A stretch of 64,000 bases of DNA, taken from positions 3,479,501 through 3,543,500 of the forward strand of contig CM063250.1 in the NCBI GenBank assembly GCA_032158295.1, read 5' to 3'. Shown piece by piece: positions 22,560-33,730 of this stretch (position 1 is the first letter of the stretch; the number at the start of each line of letters is the position of its first letter). Source of the DNA: Pycnopodia helianthoides (taxonomy: Eukaryota > Echinodermata > Asteroidea > Forcipulatida > Asteriidae). The notes below the pieces were generated by a model that was given only the letters and a program-made list of their open reading frames with translations, had not been told where the DNA came from and searched no databases. Both the position numbers and the translations under genes were made by a program.

Positions 22560-23330
22560 AAAGATATTTGTCCATGTATGAGCCAAGTTGGATTCGAACT
22601 CGGCTCTTGCGGTATTCAATACCAACAACTACCCAGTTGCGCTAACTGTTCCGCTCTTAAGAAATGCTTTTCTGTCTATTACATAGTAAATTAAAGTTGT
22701 TGTTTTTTCTAAAAGGTATATAAAGTGTGAAGTTCTGTTTATTTGAAGATGAAAAAAGAATAATAGTGGTTTTCTCTTTTTGTCTGAACCATCTGGGTTC
22801 GAACTCCTCTCTTGCAACATGCACAACAAGCAATTATCCAGCTGCGCTAACTGTTCCGCTCATAAAAGATGCTTTTCTTTTCCGTATATTACATAGTATC
22901 TAGTAATTTTTTACAACAGGTAAAAAGATTTTTGTCCATGTATGAGCCAAGTTGGATTCGAACTCGGCTCTTGCGGTATTCAATACCAACAACTACCCAG
23001 TTGCGCTAACTGTTCCGCTCTTAAGAAATGCTTTTCTGTGTATTACATAGTAAATTATATTAAAGTTGTTGTTTTATTCTAAAAGGTAAAAAGTTTGTTT
23101 TGCATTATATCTGAGCCAAGTTTGATTCGGACCCGGTATTGCACTCACTGTTCTCCTCAGAAAAAGGTGTTCTTTATTTTTAGGTAATACATTACCTTTT
23201 ACAGTTACATAAAAAAAAAAAATACGAACTCTCCATCACAGGAACCGAACCCGGGTTCTACAATATTCGCTACATCAACCACCTCCGGTATCCAGATGCG
23301 CTGAATGATCTCCTCATAGAAAACGTTCTC
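22560..23330 (-). repeat. cluster of degenerate tRNA-like modules
   Basis: At least four further modules lie at about 22,578-22,658, 22,782-22,864, 22,942-23,025 and 23,228-23,320, with weaker ones near 23,110 and 23,450. Read on the minus strand each has GTTAGCGCAACTGG-like A box and GAGTTCGAATCC-like B box about 45 bp apart. AT-rich spacers containing TTACATAGTA separate them. They look like a tandemly spread tRNA-derived element, not functional tRNA genes, because acceptor and anticodon stems do not form convincingly. Confidence 0.6.
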
Positions 23331-23463
23331 TACTTGATTTAATATAGGTAATGCATTACTTTTTTGAAGTTATATACAAAAATGTGTTCTTTGTTTAATT
23401 TCAAGTAGTACCTTACCTTTTACAGTTACAATTTCTTTTTTTAATACGAACTCTCCAGGAATC

Positions 23464-25068
23464 GAATCCGAGTACTTATTTGGAATCAATCGTGCTGTCT
23501 TCAGAACCACTCCTCATCACAGGAGATTTTAACATTCACGAGGACGTAATTAATAACACTGATGCTGTGCATCTGTCTGAAATTCTTCTGACATCTGGAC
23601 TGCAACAACATGTCAGACATGTTGTTTCTTTAGAGAACTTTTCTTGCAATTTATTCAACTTCCACGGAGTAGATTTTCGGAATTCGGGAGACTTCTCAGT
23701 TCTGTCCTACTTGACTTAATCATCACTCGTGTTTGTGATGATGTTATAGATGGTGTTCCAATCTCAGATTATTTGTTTTCTGATCATTTCTCTGTCATGT
23801 GTAATTTAAAAAGGGCCAAACCAGCATTACCGGTTAGACAAATAACATTTAGGAAATCTAAATCTATTTATATTGACTCACTGAATATCTATCTTGCCAA
23901 TTCGAATTTTTGTATGAATCAAAATAGGGATGAATAGATGATCTTGTCCACTGTTATAACACAACTCTTTCAAAAGCATTTGATTGTCGGGCGCCTCTAC
24001 AAGTGAAAACAATTACTGATAGACCCCTTATACCATGGCTTAATGCTGAAATTAAAGCTGCTAAGAGGTTATGCCGACAGGCAGAAAGAAAGTGGATACG
24101 AACTGGTGACACCGTGGATTTGTTAATTTACAAGACAGAAAGAAACCATAAAATTTACTTAATGAATCAAGCTCGTCGTGAATTCTATTCTAACTTTATT
24201 AAGGTGAATAGTTGTAACTCTAGAAACCTTTTTAACGCAAACACATAGTGTAATGTCTGATTCTAGTAATCCTCATGATCTAGCTAATGAATTGTGAAGA
24301 TTTTTTTCCCCAGAAGATTTGTTAATTTACAAGACAGAAAGAAACCATAAAATTTACTTAATGAATCAAGCTCGTCGTGAATTCTATTCTAACTTTATTA
24401 AGGTGAATAGTTGTAACTCTAGAAACCTTTTTAACGCAAACACATAGTGTAATGTCTGATTCTAGTAATCCTCATGATCTAGCTAATGAATTGTGAAGAT
24501 TTTTTTCCCCAGAAGATCACTGATAATCACTCAAATCTTAGCTCTGGTAATATTCAAGCTAAAGACACGTATGTTCATGTACCATCTTTTGGAAAATGTT
24601 CACTGCTCACTGAACAAGATGTAAGAGCTCGTATATTGATAAAGGTTCCAAAAATCTTGTTCGCTCGACCAGATGCCAAGACAGCTTGTTGTTCGTTGTC
24701 TGGTTATTTTACTGCCTGTTCTTACAAAGATCATCAATTTGTCTTTAGAAACTGGCGTTTTTGCTACAGAATGGAAGGATGCCCTTATTCTCCCTCTAAT
24801 TAAGAAAGAAAATTTAGATTCTACAAATATACATAATTTCCGGCCCATCAGCAATCTCCAATATAGGCCTATATCAAAATTAACTGAACGAGCAGTGTAT
24901 GAACAGGTTCATAAACACATGACTGATAACTCATTGTATCTATCGCTATACAGTCAGCTCATCGAAAGAATCATAGCACTAAAACTGCACTACTCAAAGT
25001 AAAAAATGATATAATTTTAATTAAGATTAATTCTCAACATGTTACTTTACTTGTACTCTTGGATCTAA
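23464..25068 (+). pseudogene. degenerate non-LTR retrotransposon (LINE, CR1/L2-like)
   Basis: Fragments appear in the right order but several frames. Endonuclease part near 23,480: LLITGDFNIHEDV, then LDLIITRVCDDV and SDHFSVMCNL. Linker near 24,030: IPWLNAEIKAAKRLCRQAER. Reverse transcriptase start near 24,700: LTKIINLSLETGVFATEWK, PLIKKENLD and NFRPISNL, ending with LLVLLDLR at about 25,068. Frameshifts, stops and a 199-bp internal duplication show it is dead. The 3' part, including the catalytic YxDD region, is missing; at 25,069 the sequence switches to a fold-back repeat. The exact clade cannot be decided by eye. Confidence 0.85.
24117..24514. repeat. 199-bp exact tandem duplication inside the LINE
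   Basis: The block starting GATTTGTTAATTTACAAGAC at 24,117 is repeated at 24,316 without any difference that I can see. It duplicates part of the linker before the reverse transcriptase. Identity in an otherwise decayed element implies a very recent event or an assembly duplication. Confidence 0.9.
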
Positions 25069-25074
25069 GAGTTC

Positions 25075-25135
25075 TGTTGGTCTCAACGTTTCGACTAGCT
25101 TGCTCTAGTCTTCGGGTTTGCGGTAGTAGTGTCTA
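25075..25135. repeat. fold-back family half-unit
   Basis: TTGGTCTCAACGTTTCGACT followed by GCTCTAGTCTTCGGGTTTGC is a single arm of the family seen as full inverted repeats at 38.8 and 49.6 kb. It forms the junction where the LINE ends. Confidence 0.5.
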
Positions 25136-26687
25136 GACAGAAACATTATGCATGGTCTAAAACTGTCGGCCTAAATTTAATAGCAAGCCAAGATACCAGT
25201 ATAGGTGATAACTACCAACAGCGTAATCATTGATCTTTATATTGGTTTAAATCACTTTATTGTTCTTAGTGGCCCATAGTTTGCACAGACCATTGACAAC
25301 GTTGGCAATATGCAATGGTTTTGCAGAGTGTAAACTCGGTTAATTGCTACTTCGTGCTTTCAAACTCTTAAGGGCGTGGCTCCAATATTTCCCTCCACAC
25401 CATCCAATATATTAAACTCTGCGCATTTCCCAAGAACAGATGGCTCCACTTATCAGAGGGTTTGGTCTGGATAGTTCTGTATTTGATTGATGGGATATTG
25501 CACTAAATCATAATATGTCTGTAAAACATTTTCCCACCCTCAAGACAAAACACAGCAACTTTGGGACCTGACCCCCCCCCCCCCTCTTTAATATGTGGAA
25601 AGGTCCGGTCTAGGGTAACGAGGACTTTTGCTCTCCCATAATCATTCCACATTTGAGAAACAGGCGAAATAAACAAAATGTGTCATGTTTAACGCCACAT
25701 GCCTTCATAAAGGGTTAAATTATAACAAATCCTTGCATAAAACGCCAATTAGTATTAATAAGTAGCCCACTTGGTGGTTACGGTTTATCCTCAACAGATA
25801 ACACAACAGCAACCAATGACACAATGAACTGAAAAGTGGCGAGGATACTACTGTTCATACATTACAATTGTCATGGTTTTTTTTTTTTATTGCAAAGGCG
25901 AATCTAAGGTATGGTAAAGGGAGCGGATTCTCTCAAAACTCCCGGGTCAGAATAGACTGTGTAAGTCGACCTTGAGATTGTACGAGCTTTCGCGAGAATC
26001 TAGACTTCCGGGCACCTCAAATAGAAGCTACAGCGTGTAGCAGTTGTTTTTGAAAAGAACTTGTATTGCAATGGTTTTTTTTTTTTTTTTTTAAATAAAT
26101 TTCGTCCTTTGAATATGGTTTGAATAACAAAAAAACTAAACTTAGAAATTGTAAATTGTAAACAATAATGTTCGTAAATTCTTTTTAGAATTGTAAATAA
26201 AAACTCAGTATTTTCGAAACAGCGTACTGGAATTATACCTGCACTGGGGGGCGGACCTAGAAGTAGAAACCCATGATGAGTTGTGATCTTCTTGTGCAAC
26301 ACAGTTTGACTCATATCATTAACACACATCTAATTTGCAAAAAAAAATTAGAATCCATAAGCTTTATTTCTTTGAAAACAGTTCGTATTAACACTTGACA
26401 TGATGTTTGGTTTTAAAGACTTACAACATTATCTAACATTTAATATAGAAACATCTTTTTTATTTTAAACGAATACAGTAATAATTTTATAAAAAAAGCT
26501 AATTTCAAAGGTCCATTACATGATTAGTTTTTGGCAGAGTGAAATATTTCCAACCTGTGGTTTGCATTGATTTGATAGCAACGATCGAAATAAGCAACTG
26601 TCACTTTTTTTGGTCTTTCCTCGTCGACTTTGACATTGACCACATCGGACAAAAGTATTTCTATGGAAGATTGGTACTTGTATGAAC
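25136..26687. other. non-coding, nothing recognised
   Basis: AT-rich intergenic DNA with a C-run near 25,570 and T-runs near 25,880 and 26,080. No gene, RNA or defined repeat was identified. The 109-codon minus frame at 26,000-26,329 spans a poly-A/T tract and has no known motif. Confidence 0.4.
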
Positions 26688-27079
26688 TTAAAGGAACATT
26701 ACAGAATTGGTTTTTGCTAACTAAACAGTTGCTGGCAGTGTAAGCACTTTATGTAATCCACCATATACATAAACTGACAAACCTGTATAAGTTTGAGATC
26801 GATCGGCCATCTGGGTCACGAGAAAATAGTGAAAAACCGATTACACATTTGCATGAAATCATATAGCTTCAACAAATGAATAAAACGCTCACTGAGCGAT
26901 AAACTCCAATCGGAAAATTAGTATTCATTTCTCATCAAATACGGCATTTCAGACAGAAATATTTCAAGGGATGTTTTCTACTATCATCATCATTAGACCG
27001 TGTAAGTGTTATGTAAATCTGTGATTAAAAAGTATATTTTACAAGTTTTTTTCTTACCAATTCTGTAATGTTCCTTTAA
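26688..27079 (+). mobile_element. TTAA-flanked MITE, family A, copy 2
   Basis: Full-length 392-bp copy with TTAA on both sides and the same TIRs and interior as copy 1 at 2,748. Few differences from copy 1 are visible, suggesting fairly recent spread. Confidence 0.85.
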
Positions 27080-27249
27080 TCATAAGTGAGCTTTCGGATT
27101 AAAACATATACAAGCGAGAGACAAAAAACTAACCCAGTACTTTGCCCGAGCATCATCGGGACGAAATCCTCCAAGGAAAGGCAAATCCCTAAATAGGTTT
27201 TCATGAAAAAGTTTTGCATCATGCATAGAGAGCCTGCACAAAAGTTCAG

Positions 27250-27602
27250 CCAATAATTTTTGGAATAATTCAAAATTAATAATAAGAAATGAAATTATAA
27301 TTTAAAAAAAAACATACAAAAGAAGAAAAACAAAGAACTACATGCAATTATACAAATATTTGAAATTGTTGCATTCATTGACATCAAAAAGGTGTTGATT
27401 ATTACTCTGGGTCTGGTACCTTAACTGTGCATTAGAAGAAGCACCCTTATAATTTTTGGAAGAATTCAAAAACAATATTAAACCCAAAAAACAAACACAT
27501 ACAAAAGAAAAGAAAAAGAACTACATGGCAATTATGCAAATCTTTGAAATTGTTGCCTTCATTGACATCAAAGTGGTTTTGATTATTACTCTGGGTAGTT
27601 TG
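27250..27602. repeat. ~195-bp diverged direct duplication
   Basis: The segments 27,253-27,415 and 27,449-27,600 align: both contain TTTTTGGAA-AATTCAAAA, ACATACAAAAGAA, GAAATTGTTGC-TTCATTGACATCAAA and GATTATTACTCTGGGT. It is an AT-rich duplication without a coding role. Confidence 0.65.
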
Positions 27603-28217
27603 CAAAATGCATTAAAATTAACTTCCCTTGTACGGTTGTCCTTGTTTTGCATTGTATTTTATTTTAACAATCCATTATTTTACTTTTTGTTGTACTTTAT
27701 TACAATCATAATTCTTCGAAAACCTTTCTAAAAATAACATTTAATAAATATATATTAAATGACTGTTAAATGTGTTATTTACAGTTCAGCAAGTGAGCTG
27801 CAACAATCAGATGTTTTTTATAACCAGAAACAATACAAAAAAACACCAGTAATGAGGTGGTATTTAGGCAGCATTATAAGAAAAAACTTTATTGCATTTT
27901 TAAGGATTTTCCCACTCTCATAAGACAAACAGAAAGCTAGAGCTACCTGAAGAACACATGTGGTAATTTCACCTCGTTCATTACATTTACAGCAAGAGTG
28001 ACATATGAAGAAAAACAAACGCTTCTCAGCAGCTACGCTCAATATAAAGGAAATTGGCCGAAGCAGATCTGTCTTGAGTAAACATGCATTTAACAATATT
28101 TGTGTTAATATAGCACCGGTATCCGCCAATGTGACACCAACACTAACGGCACCCATGAACGATGTTATCCTTGTCACTTAGCAATGTATTTTTATTCCAT
28201 AAAGGGGGATTGTCACC
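27603..28217. other. non-coding; one unassigned 119-codon open frame
   Basis: A minus-strand open frame at 27,818-28,177 begins MTRITSFMGAVSVGVTLADT and is rich in hydrophobic residues. I recognise no domain and no donor or acceptor that would make it an exon. Most likely it is chance; otherwise no feature is seen here. Confidence 0.2.
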
Positions 28218-28410
28218 ACAATTTCATGGAGCTGCTTAAGCAGAAAATATTGCTTGACAATCATCTGTTAAGCAGAAAGGAGCATGATACCAGTCAGAAA
28301 TTGTACATGTGACATGGTGATTTGGCTGGTAACTTTTTTTTTCTGGTGATCATAATTTTGTTGTGCTTAGCTGCTTTTTGTGCTTAAGCAGCTCTATGAA
28401 ATTGGGCCCT
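28218..28410. mobile_element. MITE, GGGCCCAATTTCATAGAG family, copy 2
   Basis: CACAATTTCATGGAGCTGCT on the left and AGCAGCTCTATGAAATTGGG on the right are inverted repeats. The interior shares CTGGTAAC and TTGTGCTTAGCTGC words with the copies at 1,597 and 35,078. Confidence 0.6.
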
Positions 28411-28699
28411 GGCCTGTCTCTGTTCATGAAATTATGAACTCTCACCAAGTTACTGAATATGCTGGTTGTATTAGATGGCCATTGCGCACACATGTACAGT
28501 AACTGGCTGAGAGCTCATCATTACCAATTAGCACTGTTTATTACATCATTCACGTACGCATACTGACACTACTAGTTGGCAAACGCACAAACCAATTTGT
28601 TATACCACAGTAATAGATTGTTATTTTCTATTGGTCGAGAACAATCAGGTGATGTGATACAAAGACGCATGTAACATGGCTAAGGCCAGAAATCCATGT

Positions 28700-28870
28700 G
28701 TCCGCCATACGTTGTGCGCAATGCGTAGTGCGCAATGCGTAGTGCGCAATGCGTAAACATGAAAACACATGCATACTATGTACTTCATTATCCGTAAAAA
28801 AGAAAGGGGATTTCTTAGCGTGTATATTTATTTCAAGGATTGCGCACTACGCATTACGCCTAACGTATGA
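28700..28870. repeat. 14-bp minisatellite with inverted partner
   Basis: GTAGTGCGCAATGC is repeated about three times at 28,705-28,755, and GCGCACTACGCATTACGC at 28,841-28,860 is its inverse, so the segment can fold into a hairpin with a loop of roughly 90 bases. Confidence 0.6.
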
Positions 28871-30257
28871 AGGTAACATAAGTGATGTATCCATTGGGAT
28901 ACATTACCTCGGTCTTGCCCACCGCTGGATGTCTCCACCGCCTTGTACAATTAGAAATGGCTCCGGGTTCGAGGGAACAGTGAAGAATTGTTTGTTATTT
29001 ACAAGTGTTCGCCACTGATGTTAGACTGCTTATTAAACTGTGCCAGCTAATGCACTAAACCGCTCTGCCACGCCACGCCATGCCACACATATGTAAACAA
29101 CAGCAATGCACGCAACAGGAACAATTTGGAAGCACATGGGGTCATTTTTTTCCCCCCAATAAAATACTGTGAATTTTTTTTTTATTATTTTGACTTTGTT
29201 TGCAGATTGCTTGAACCTAGATGCCAGTAAATTGCCTGTAGCCAGAAAAGTTAACACTGAACTTGGATGTGTCTATTTAGTATTACCCTTTGAACATAAG
29301 TTTTAAACTGATATTTGTAATCAATGTACATAACATTTTGATTTTTTTTTTTAGAAAAATAAACAATGGTGGGAAGAACGAGTATTCAGCAGTAACCTGA
29401 ATAAATACACACATTCAAAGTTGAGACGGACTTTGCAAGGAGATAATTGCATCAATATCAAAGTATTCAATTAATTCAAGAGCACTTCAAAGTAGATTAT
29501 AACAGCACAACAACAAAATAACACTATATAAATAAACAGATTACACAATAATGCACACTAATTTTGTTCAGAGTAAACGTAACAACTGTAAAATGTAAGA
29601 AAAATATAGCACAATACAATACTTCATACCAAAATATGTTTGACTAGAAAAGTTCACCAAATTTGCAAGTCAGGTACATTACCAGCACTGATTTCTTAAG
29701 TAAAAAAAAACAAAAACAAAAACCCAAAACCATAAAATTTGGTGAGCTTCGTGAACTCAAAATGTTACGGGGAAACAAAACAGTGGTTCAGTCAGGACCA
29801 CCAAAACTCATAAAGAGATGACCTTGGTTTAAATGCAACAAGTCACCAACAAGTGAAGCTTCAAATCTTACAATGCAAGATTTCAAAAAAAAAATAAAAA
29901 ATTGCCAGCATTTTGTAAAAGTTTCCATCCTTTGCAGTTGACAATTCTTATATCAGAAAGAGCCATAAACTGGTTAAAGGGGAGTTTTCCTCATGGATAG
30001 TGCGGCGAGTTTTATCAAACCCTGTTTCAGCCCGGCAGAAAATATTCACATGGTATCAATAAAAAAAAAGGAAGAAAATCAAAAGATTTCCGTCACGAAG
30101 CAGCCATCATTTTTTTGCCAATTCTAAATTAATAAAATATGGACCAGCGGGTTGGCAATGGTAAATGTTCTGTTTCGTTGGGTAAAAAATTAGAATAAAC
30201 AGTCACGATTTTAATGGTTGAAATAAAACAAAATGAAACCAAGCCATTAACTAAGTT
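28871..30257. other. probable 3' flank of sulfotransferase gene 1
   Basis: AT-rich sequence downstream of the gene 1 stop codon on the minus strand. No clear AATAAA signal lies within the first few hundred bases downstream of the stop. A minus-strand poly-A-rich tract with TTATTATTTT on the plus strand is near 29,170. A short piece near 29,050-29,090 resembles the SINE head. No gene is seen. Confidence 0.4.
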
Positions 30258-31021
30258 TTAAAGCTTATATCTTTTCTTTTGTATCTTACGAACCACATCT
30301 GTGTACGGAAGCTCTGTCCTTGCCATTCTGACGCACATTTTATCGTTCATCGCTTCCGGTTTTAATTTAAAGCTGTTGATATCGATTCCTGGAGGATGCC
30401 ACACTTGGTTGTCGTTATTCACAACCTGAGAAATGCAGTGTTTTGTGAAGTAGTCATTCCTCTCCTTCAGCATGGCAACCTCGTCCCTCATCCTGTCCTC
30501 CCCAAACTCGTTGACTTTCCTCCAGAAGGTCTGGTTGAACGTCTCGTACAGTTTCACATCTGCGTAGTTCCACTTCTTGATTTTGGCGGCCACGCTCGCC
30601 GACACCGTCCTCACGGACGACTTGCTGCGAGCGTTGAGGACGAAATACACAATGTCGTCAATCTCCCAGCACATGAGGTGGCGGAACAGAATGAGCGATT
30701 CTTCAAAATGCTCCGTCATCATGACGAGCTCAAACTGCGTCTCCAACTCGTTGATCTTCGCCTCGATCATTCTCACATCTCCAAGATAATCTTTCGGCAG
30801 GCCGAAGTTATACATCATGGGACTCTTGGCATGGAGAATACCGCCGTCTCCCATCTCGTAGTACGTCTTTGGTCTCTCAAGAAAGAGTTCCAGACCGTGG
30901 CCAGCGGGTAGATTGTACATGGCAGCCATGTGCTGGTAGGTGAAGATGGACTCAAACATCGTGACTGGATCTCGGAGAATACTGACGTAGACAGTATTGG
31001 CCGGCATCACTTCACTCATAC
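30258..31021 (-). CDS. galactose-3-O-sulfotransferase, gene 1, last coding exon
   Basis: The acceptor TTAATGTAG|GTATGAGTG at 31,021 joins in phase 1 to the exon ending at 32,664. The 253 residues include YVSILRDPVTMFES, the 3'-phosphate PAPS-binding (LRDPV) motif of the Gal3ST family, and then FELVMMTEHFEESLILFRHL, MCWEIDDIVYFVLNARS and NQVWHPPGIDIN, all typical of this family. It ends KRYKL with TAA at 30,258-30,260. The predicted enzyme transfers sulfate from PAPS to the 3-OH of galactose in the Golgi lumen. Assembled length is about 395 residues, normal for the family. Substrate (glycolipid or glycoprotein) cannot be assigned. Confidence 0.85.
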
Positions 31022-31329
31022 CTACATTAATCAAACGAACAATGCAGCATAACACTGAATTATTTACACATTACAAATTACACAATTCCAGTATTAATAT
31101 CAATATCAGTTTACTCACTGAGAGAGACCAATGGTAGCCACAAGTGGTTTGTAATAATTGCGGATAGAGACCGCAAGCGGCTGCAAGGTTTGACCTAAAT
31201 GTACACATGCTCCCATACAACCGATAAGATCAGAGTCAGGTGATGTCCTAAACTCACATTCTCCAATGGTATCAACCTTCCTTTTATAAAAAGCACACAC
31301 ACAACATTTATGTTGCATACTCAATTTTT

Positions 31330-32030
31330 CCAGACATTTTTTACTGGTAAAATTTGAGTAAAAATCAAATCAATCATACTAGCAATGTCTACAGGTGTAC
31401 GGTGGCACACCATAATTATGAGCATTCAAACTGCAGTTTTGAGATTTCTCAAGCAAGATTGGCTAAAAAAGTCAATCCAGCCATGAACACATCAGACAGA
31501 AGTTCACACCCCAACTTTGTCTGGCCAATCACAGATCAATACCAAACAAGATTTGCGTGGTGTCAACTAAACAAATGAGTAGGTTTTTCAGCTTGAAACC
31601 ATATGAGCTCAATGTCTTTGAGAGGATGTCTTGGTTTCGAGAAAAAAATCAGGGTTGAGCTGAACTAGAATCTCAATGTTTTGGACGGTGTACTCTGCTC
31701 GTCCTTAGGAGAACTTTTTGCTTAATTTCTACTGAAGACTCTGCAAAAAAACATGCAAACTTTGTGATTGCAAATAGAGAAGGAAACAGCCAGTCTCAGA
31801 AAAATTTATTATCAATTTTCAGTTTTCCTCTGGCACTATTATTTATTTAAAAAAAACAGAGGAAATCAGCTGAAAAGTTGCATGCTTAGAATCACCATAA
31901 ATGGAAATCTGGCAGTTCGATGTAGCTTCACCTCTTTCCAGGAAATTTGAAGGCAAAATGAGAGCAAGGAAAAATCACAGCATGCAAATGCATGTGAACC
32001 ATTCAAAAACCTGTAGGCCTGGAATTACAT
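31330..32030. other. intron of gene 1, no separate gene seen
   Basis: AT-rich intron sequence. CAATGTTTTGGACGGTGTAC near 31,675 is a weak single arm of the fold-back family. No other feature was recognised. Confidence 0.4.
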
Positions 32031-32150
32031 GGAGTCCATGGCCTCTGCTGCCCTGGTCTTGGCCTTGGTGCCCCTTTGAACATTTCTCATAGACTCTTTC
32101 CAGTGGAAGTGCCCTTTGCAAAAGTGAAAATGGCATTGCCCTCTCAAAGA
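32028..32150. repeat. dispersed repeat, family D
   Basis: GTCTTGGCCTTGGTGCCC and GAAGTGCCCTTTGC-like words recur here, in each unit of the 3.2-6.1 kb triplication, and at 46,205-46,375 and 62,705-62,875. The boundaries are unclear and no terminal repeats are seen. Its nature (old SINE or DNA element) is unknown. Confidence 0.5.
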
Positions 32151-32184
32151 TGAAATTCCTTGCATGCTTCAGTGCAATGACTTT

Positions 32185-32575
32185 AGGGCAGTCAGGTTGG
32201 CATAGTGGATATCTTGCCTGCCTTCTACCTCTGAGGCCCCCAGCTCAAATCAATCGGGGCACTTACTACGTGGATTGGGTTTTTCAGTCCCTGCCTGATT
32301 GCGTGTGTTTTCCCTGGAATATTTCTCTGTTTTTTTTTTCCTCCCACACCTAAAACTAAAACTTCCTTCATTGTCTTCTCTCCGCAGGGTTCTTGGCTGG
32401 TATTTTCTTAGTTTTTAGTTTATCCTAGTCAGTGTAGGCCTATTAAGTGTTTTACATTTTTAATCATTGTATACAGCTTGTCTGGTATTTATTGTCTCTA
32501 GTGATCCATGTGATCTGTGATCCATAATGCGCTATATAAATGCCGTTTTATTATTATTACTACTATTATTGTAGT
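32185..32575 (+). mobile_element. tRNA-derived SINE, second family
   Basis: A tRNA-like head with A box GGTTGGCATAGTGGATATC and B-box-like AGCTCAAATC is followed by ~300 bp and the tail GCGCTATATAAATGCCG then TTATTATTATTACTACTATT. The tail motif GCGCTATATAA is shared with the Leu/Ser-head SINE and with the LINE 3' end at 34.85 kb. Confidence 0.7.
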
Positions 32576-32663
32576 GATTAAGTTCGCTTTCTGAGAGTCC
32601 TTTGCTTCACAACCAGAATAAATGAAGTGAAAAAACAAATGAAATTAAAAAAATGATACCTAC

Positions 32664-32944
32664 CAGCGTGATTAAACATTGTGTGATGACATAAGATGTT
32701 ATACTCCTTCACTGGGAAGTTGATCATATTTTTCTTCGTGAAATACGAATGACCTAAGTAGTTCGACGATGGCGGGAGCACAAAGTCCAACTTGTGCTCC
32801 TCTCCGTAACGCAGCAAGATATTCTGCACTGTGCTGCTACTGCACTTATGCATCTTAAAGAAGACGACATTCTTCCGCGGGGTGCAGTCCTCGGTGCTGG
32901 TGGACAATTTGTCAGGGCCCCGTGTTGATTGTCTGCCGGTCGAC
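32664..32944 (-). CDS. galactose-3-O-sulfotransferase, gene 1, middle exon
   Basis: This exon carries the 5'-phosphosulfate (PAPS) binding motif: KNVVFFKMHKCSSSTVQNIL, followed by RYGEEHKLDFVLPP and EYNILCHHTMFNHAG. The donor GCTG|GTAGGTATC at 32,664 is in phase 1 and fits the last exon. The 5' end is less certain: with phase 2 required by the anchor exon, AGAG|GTCGACC (32,944) or GGCAG|ACAATC (32,932) both work; an in-frame TAG lies just upstream. The stem ahead of the catalytic domain is short and Ser/Thr rich (STSTEDCTP). The same layout is seen in gene 2 at 60,512-60,828. Confidence 0.8.
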
Positions 32945-33294
32945 CTCTGGGACGTTACCCTCTAGCTGGGAGTTCTCTCTGGTTCTGTAAAGTCCACGAG
33001 CGATGAAAACTTTGTCGTGCGTCTGTTGCATCAGCTAAACGGGAGGAACTCTGAGTGAGGCCGTTGATTTCCTTGTAACCTTACCGACGTCGGAAACGTT
33101 GTCCTGTGGAGTTTTCTCAATCAAGGAAAACAGATCCAAGTAGGAACTTTGATTCTGGAAAGAAAAGGATGAGAGAGAAAAATTTACCAGGAGTACGTTT
33201 ACTTGATACAGGATACAGTCATATTGGTTTTGTTTACAATCCCTTTTTTTAAAAAACATTTTTCAGCTCACAGGCATCATCTTCATCATCATCA

Positions 33295-33728
33295 TAATAA
33301 AAATAATAATAATAATAATGGCTTCTTATATAGCGCTCATAACCGTCACTCAGAGTCGCTTCAACACTCAGTATTTTTCCTGCAAGGTATTGTGGAGCTA
33401 CGTTTTGAAGTATTAGACCTATTCTTTTACATACATGTAGCACCATGTAATGGTTTCCAAGGTGCTGTGGCACAATATGCGACCAATCAAACCAGGAACA
33501 CCGGGGCAAACCCCTTCTCTTTTTGATAAGTGCACTGGGTTCTTTTACGTGCATTACACAACACACGGACCTACGGCTTTACGTCCGATCCAAAGGACGC
33601 AGCAATAATGGTTAAGTGTCTTGCTTAAGGACACAAGTGTCACGATCGGGACTTGAACCCACACTCTGCTGAACGAAAAACACCAGAGCTTGAGTCCGGT
33701 GCTATTAACCGCTCTGCCACGACAAGCC
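33295..33728 (-). mobile_element. Leu/Ser-head SINE, copy 2
   Basis: Same element as 528-910, with head at 33,650-33,728 and tail GAGCGCTATATAAGAAGCCA followed by (ATT)n at 33,295-33,335. It lies in the large intron of gene 1. It carries the full 3' tail that the copy at 528 lacks. Confidence 0.8.
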
Positions 33729-33730
33729 AA

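Noticed and set aside
27818..28177. 119-codon minus-strand frame MTRITSFMGA...
   Set aside because: No homology recognised, no splice or start context, AT-rich surroundings. Kept only as a remark.
33085..33154. A 70-bp stem exon of sulfotransferase gene 1 (good acceptor CTTTCCAG, donor GTCG|GTAAGG, peptide NQSSYLDLFSLIEK)
   Set aside because: It enters in phase 0 and leaves in phase 1. The anchor exon donates phase 2, and in that frame the exon hits a stop; I find no acceptor before the middle exon that fits phase 1. It might be a rare cassette with another upstream exon.
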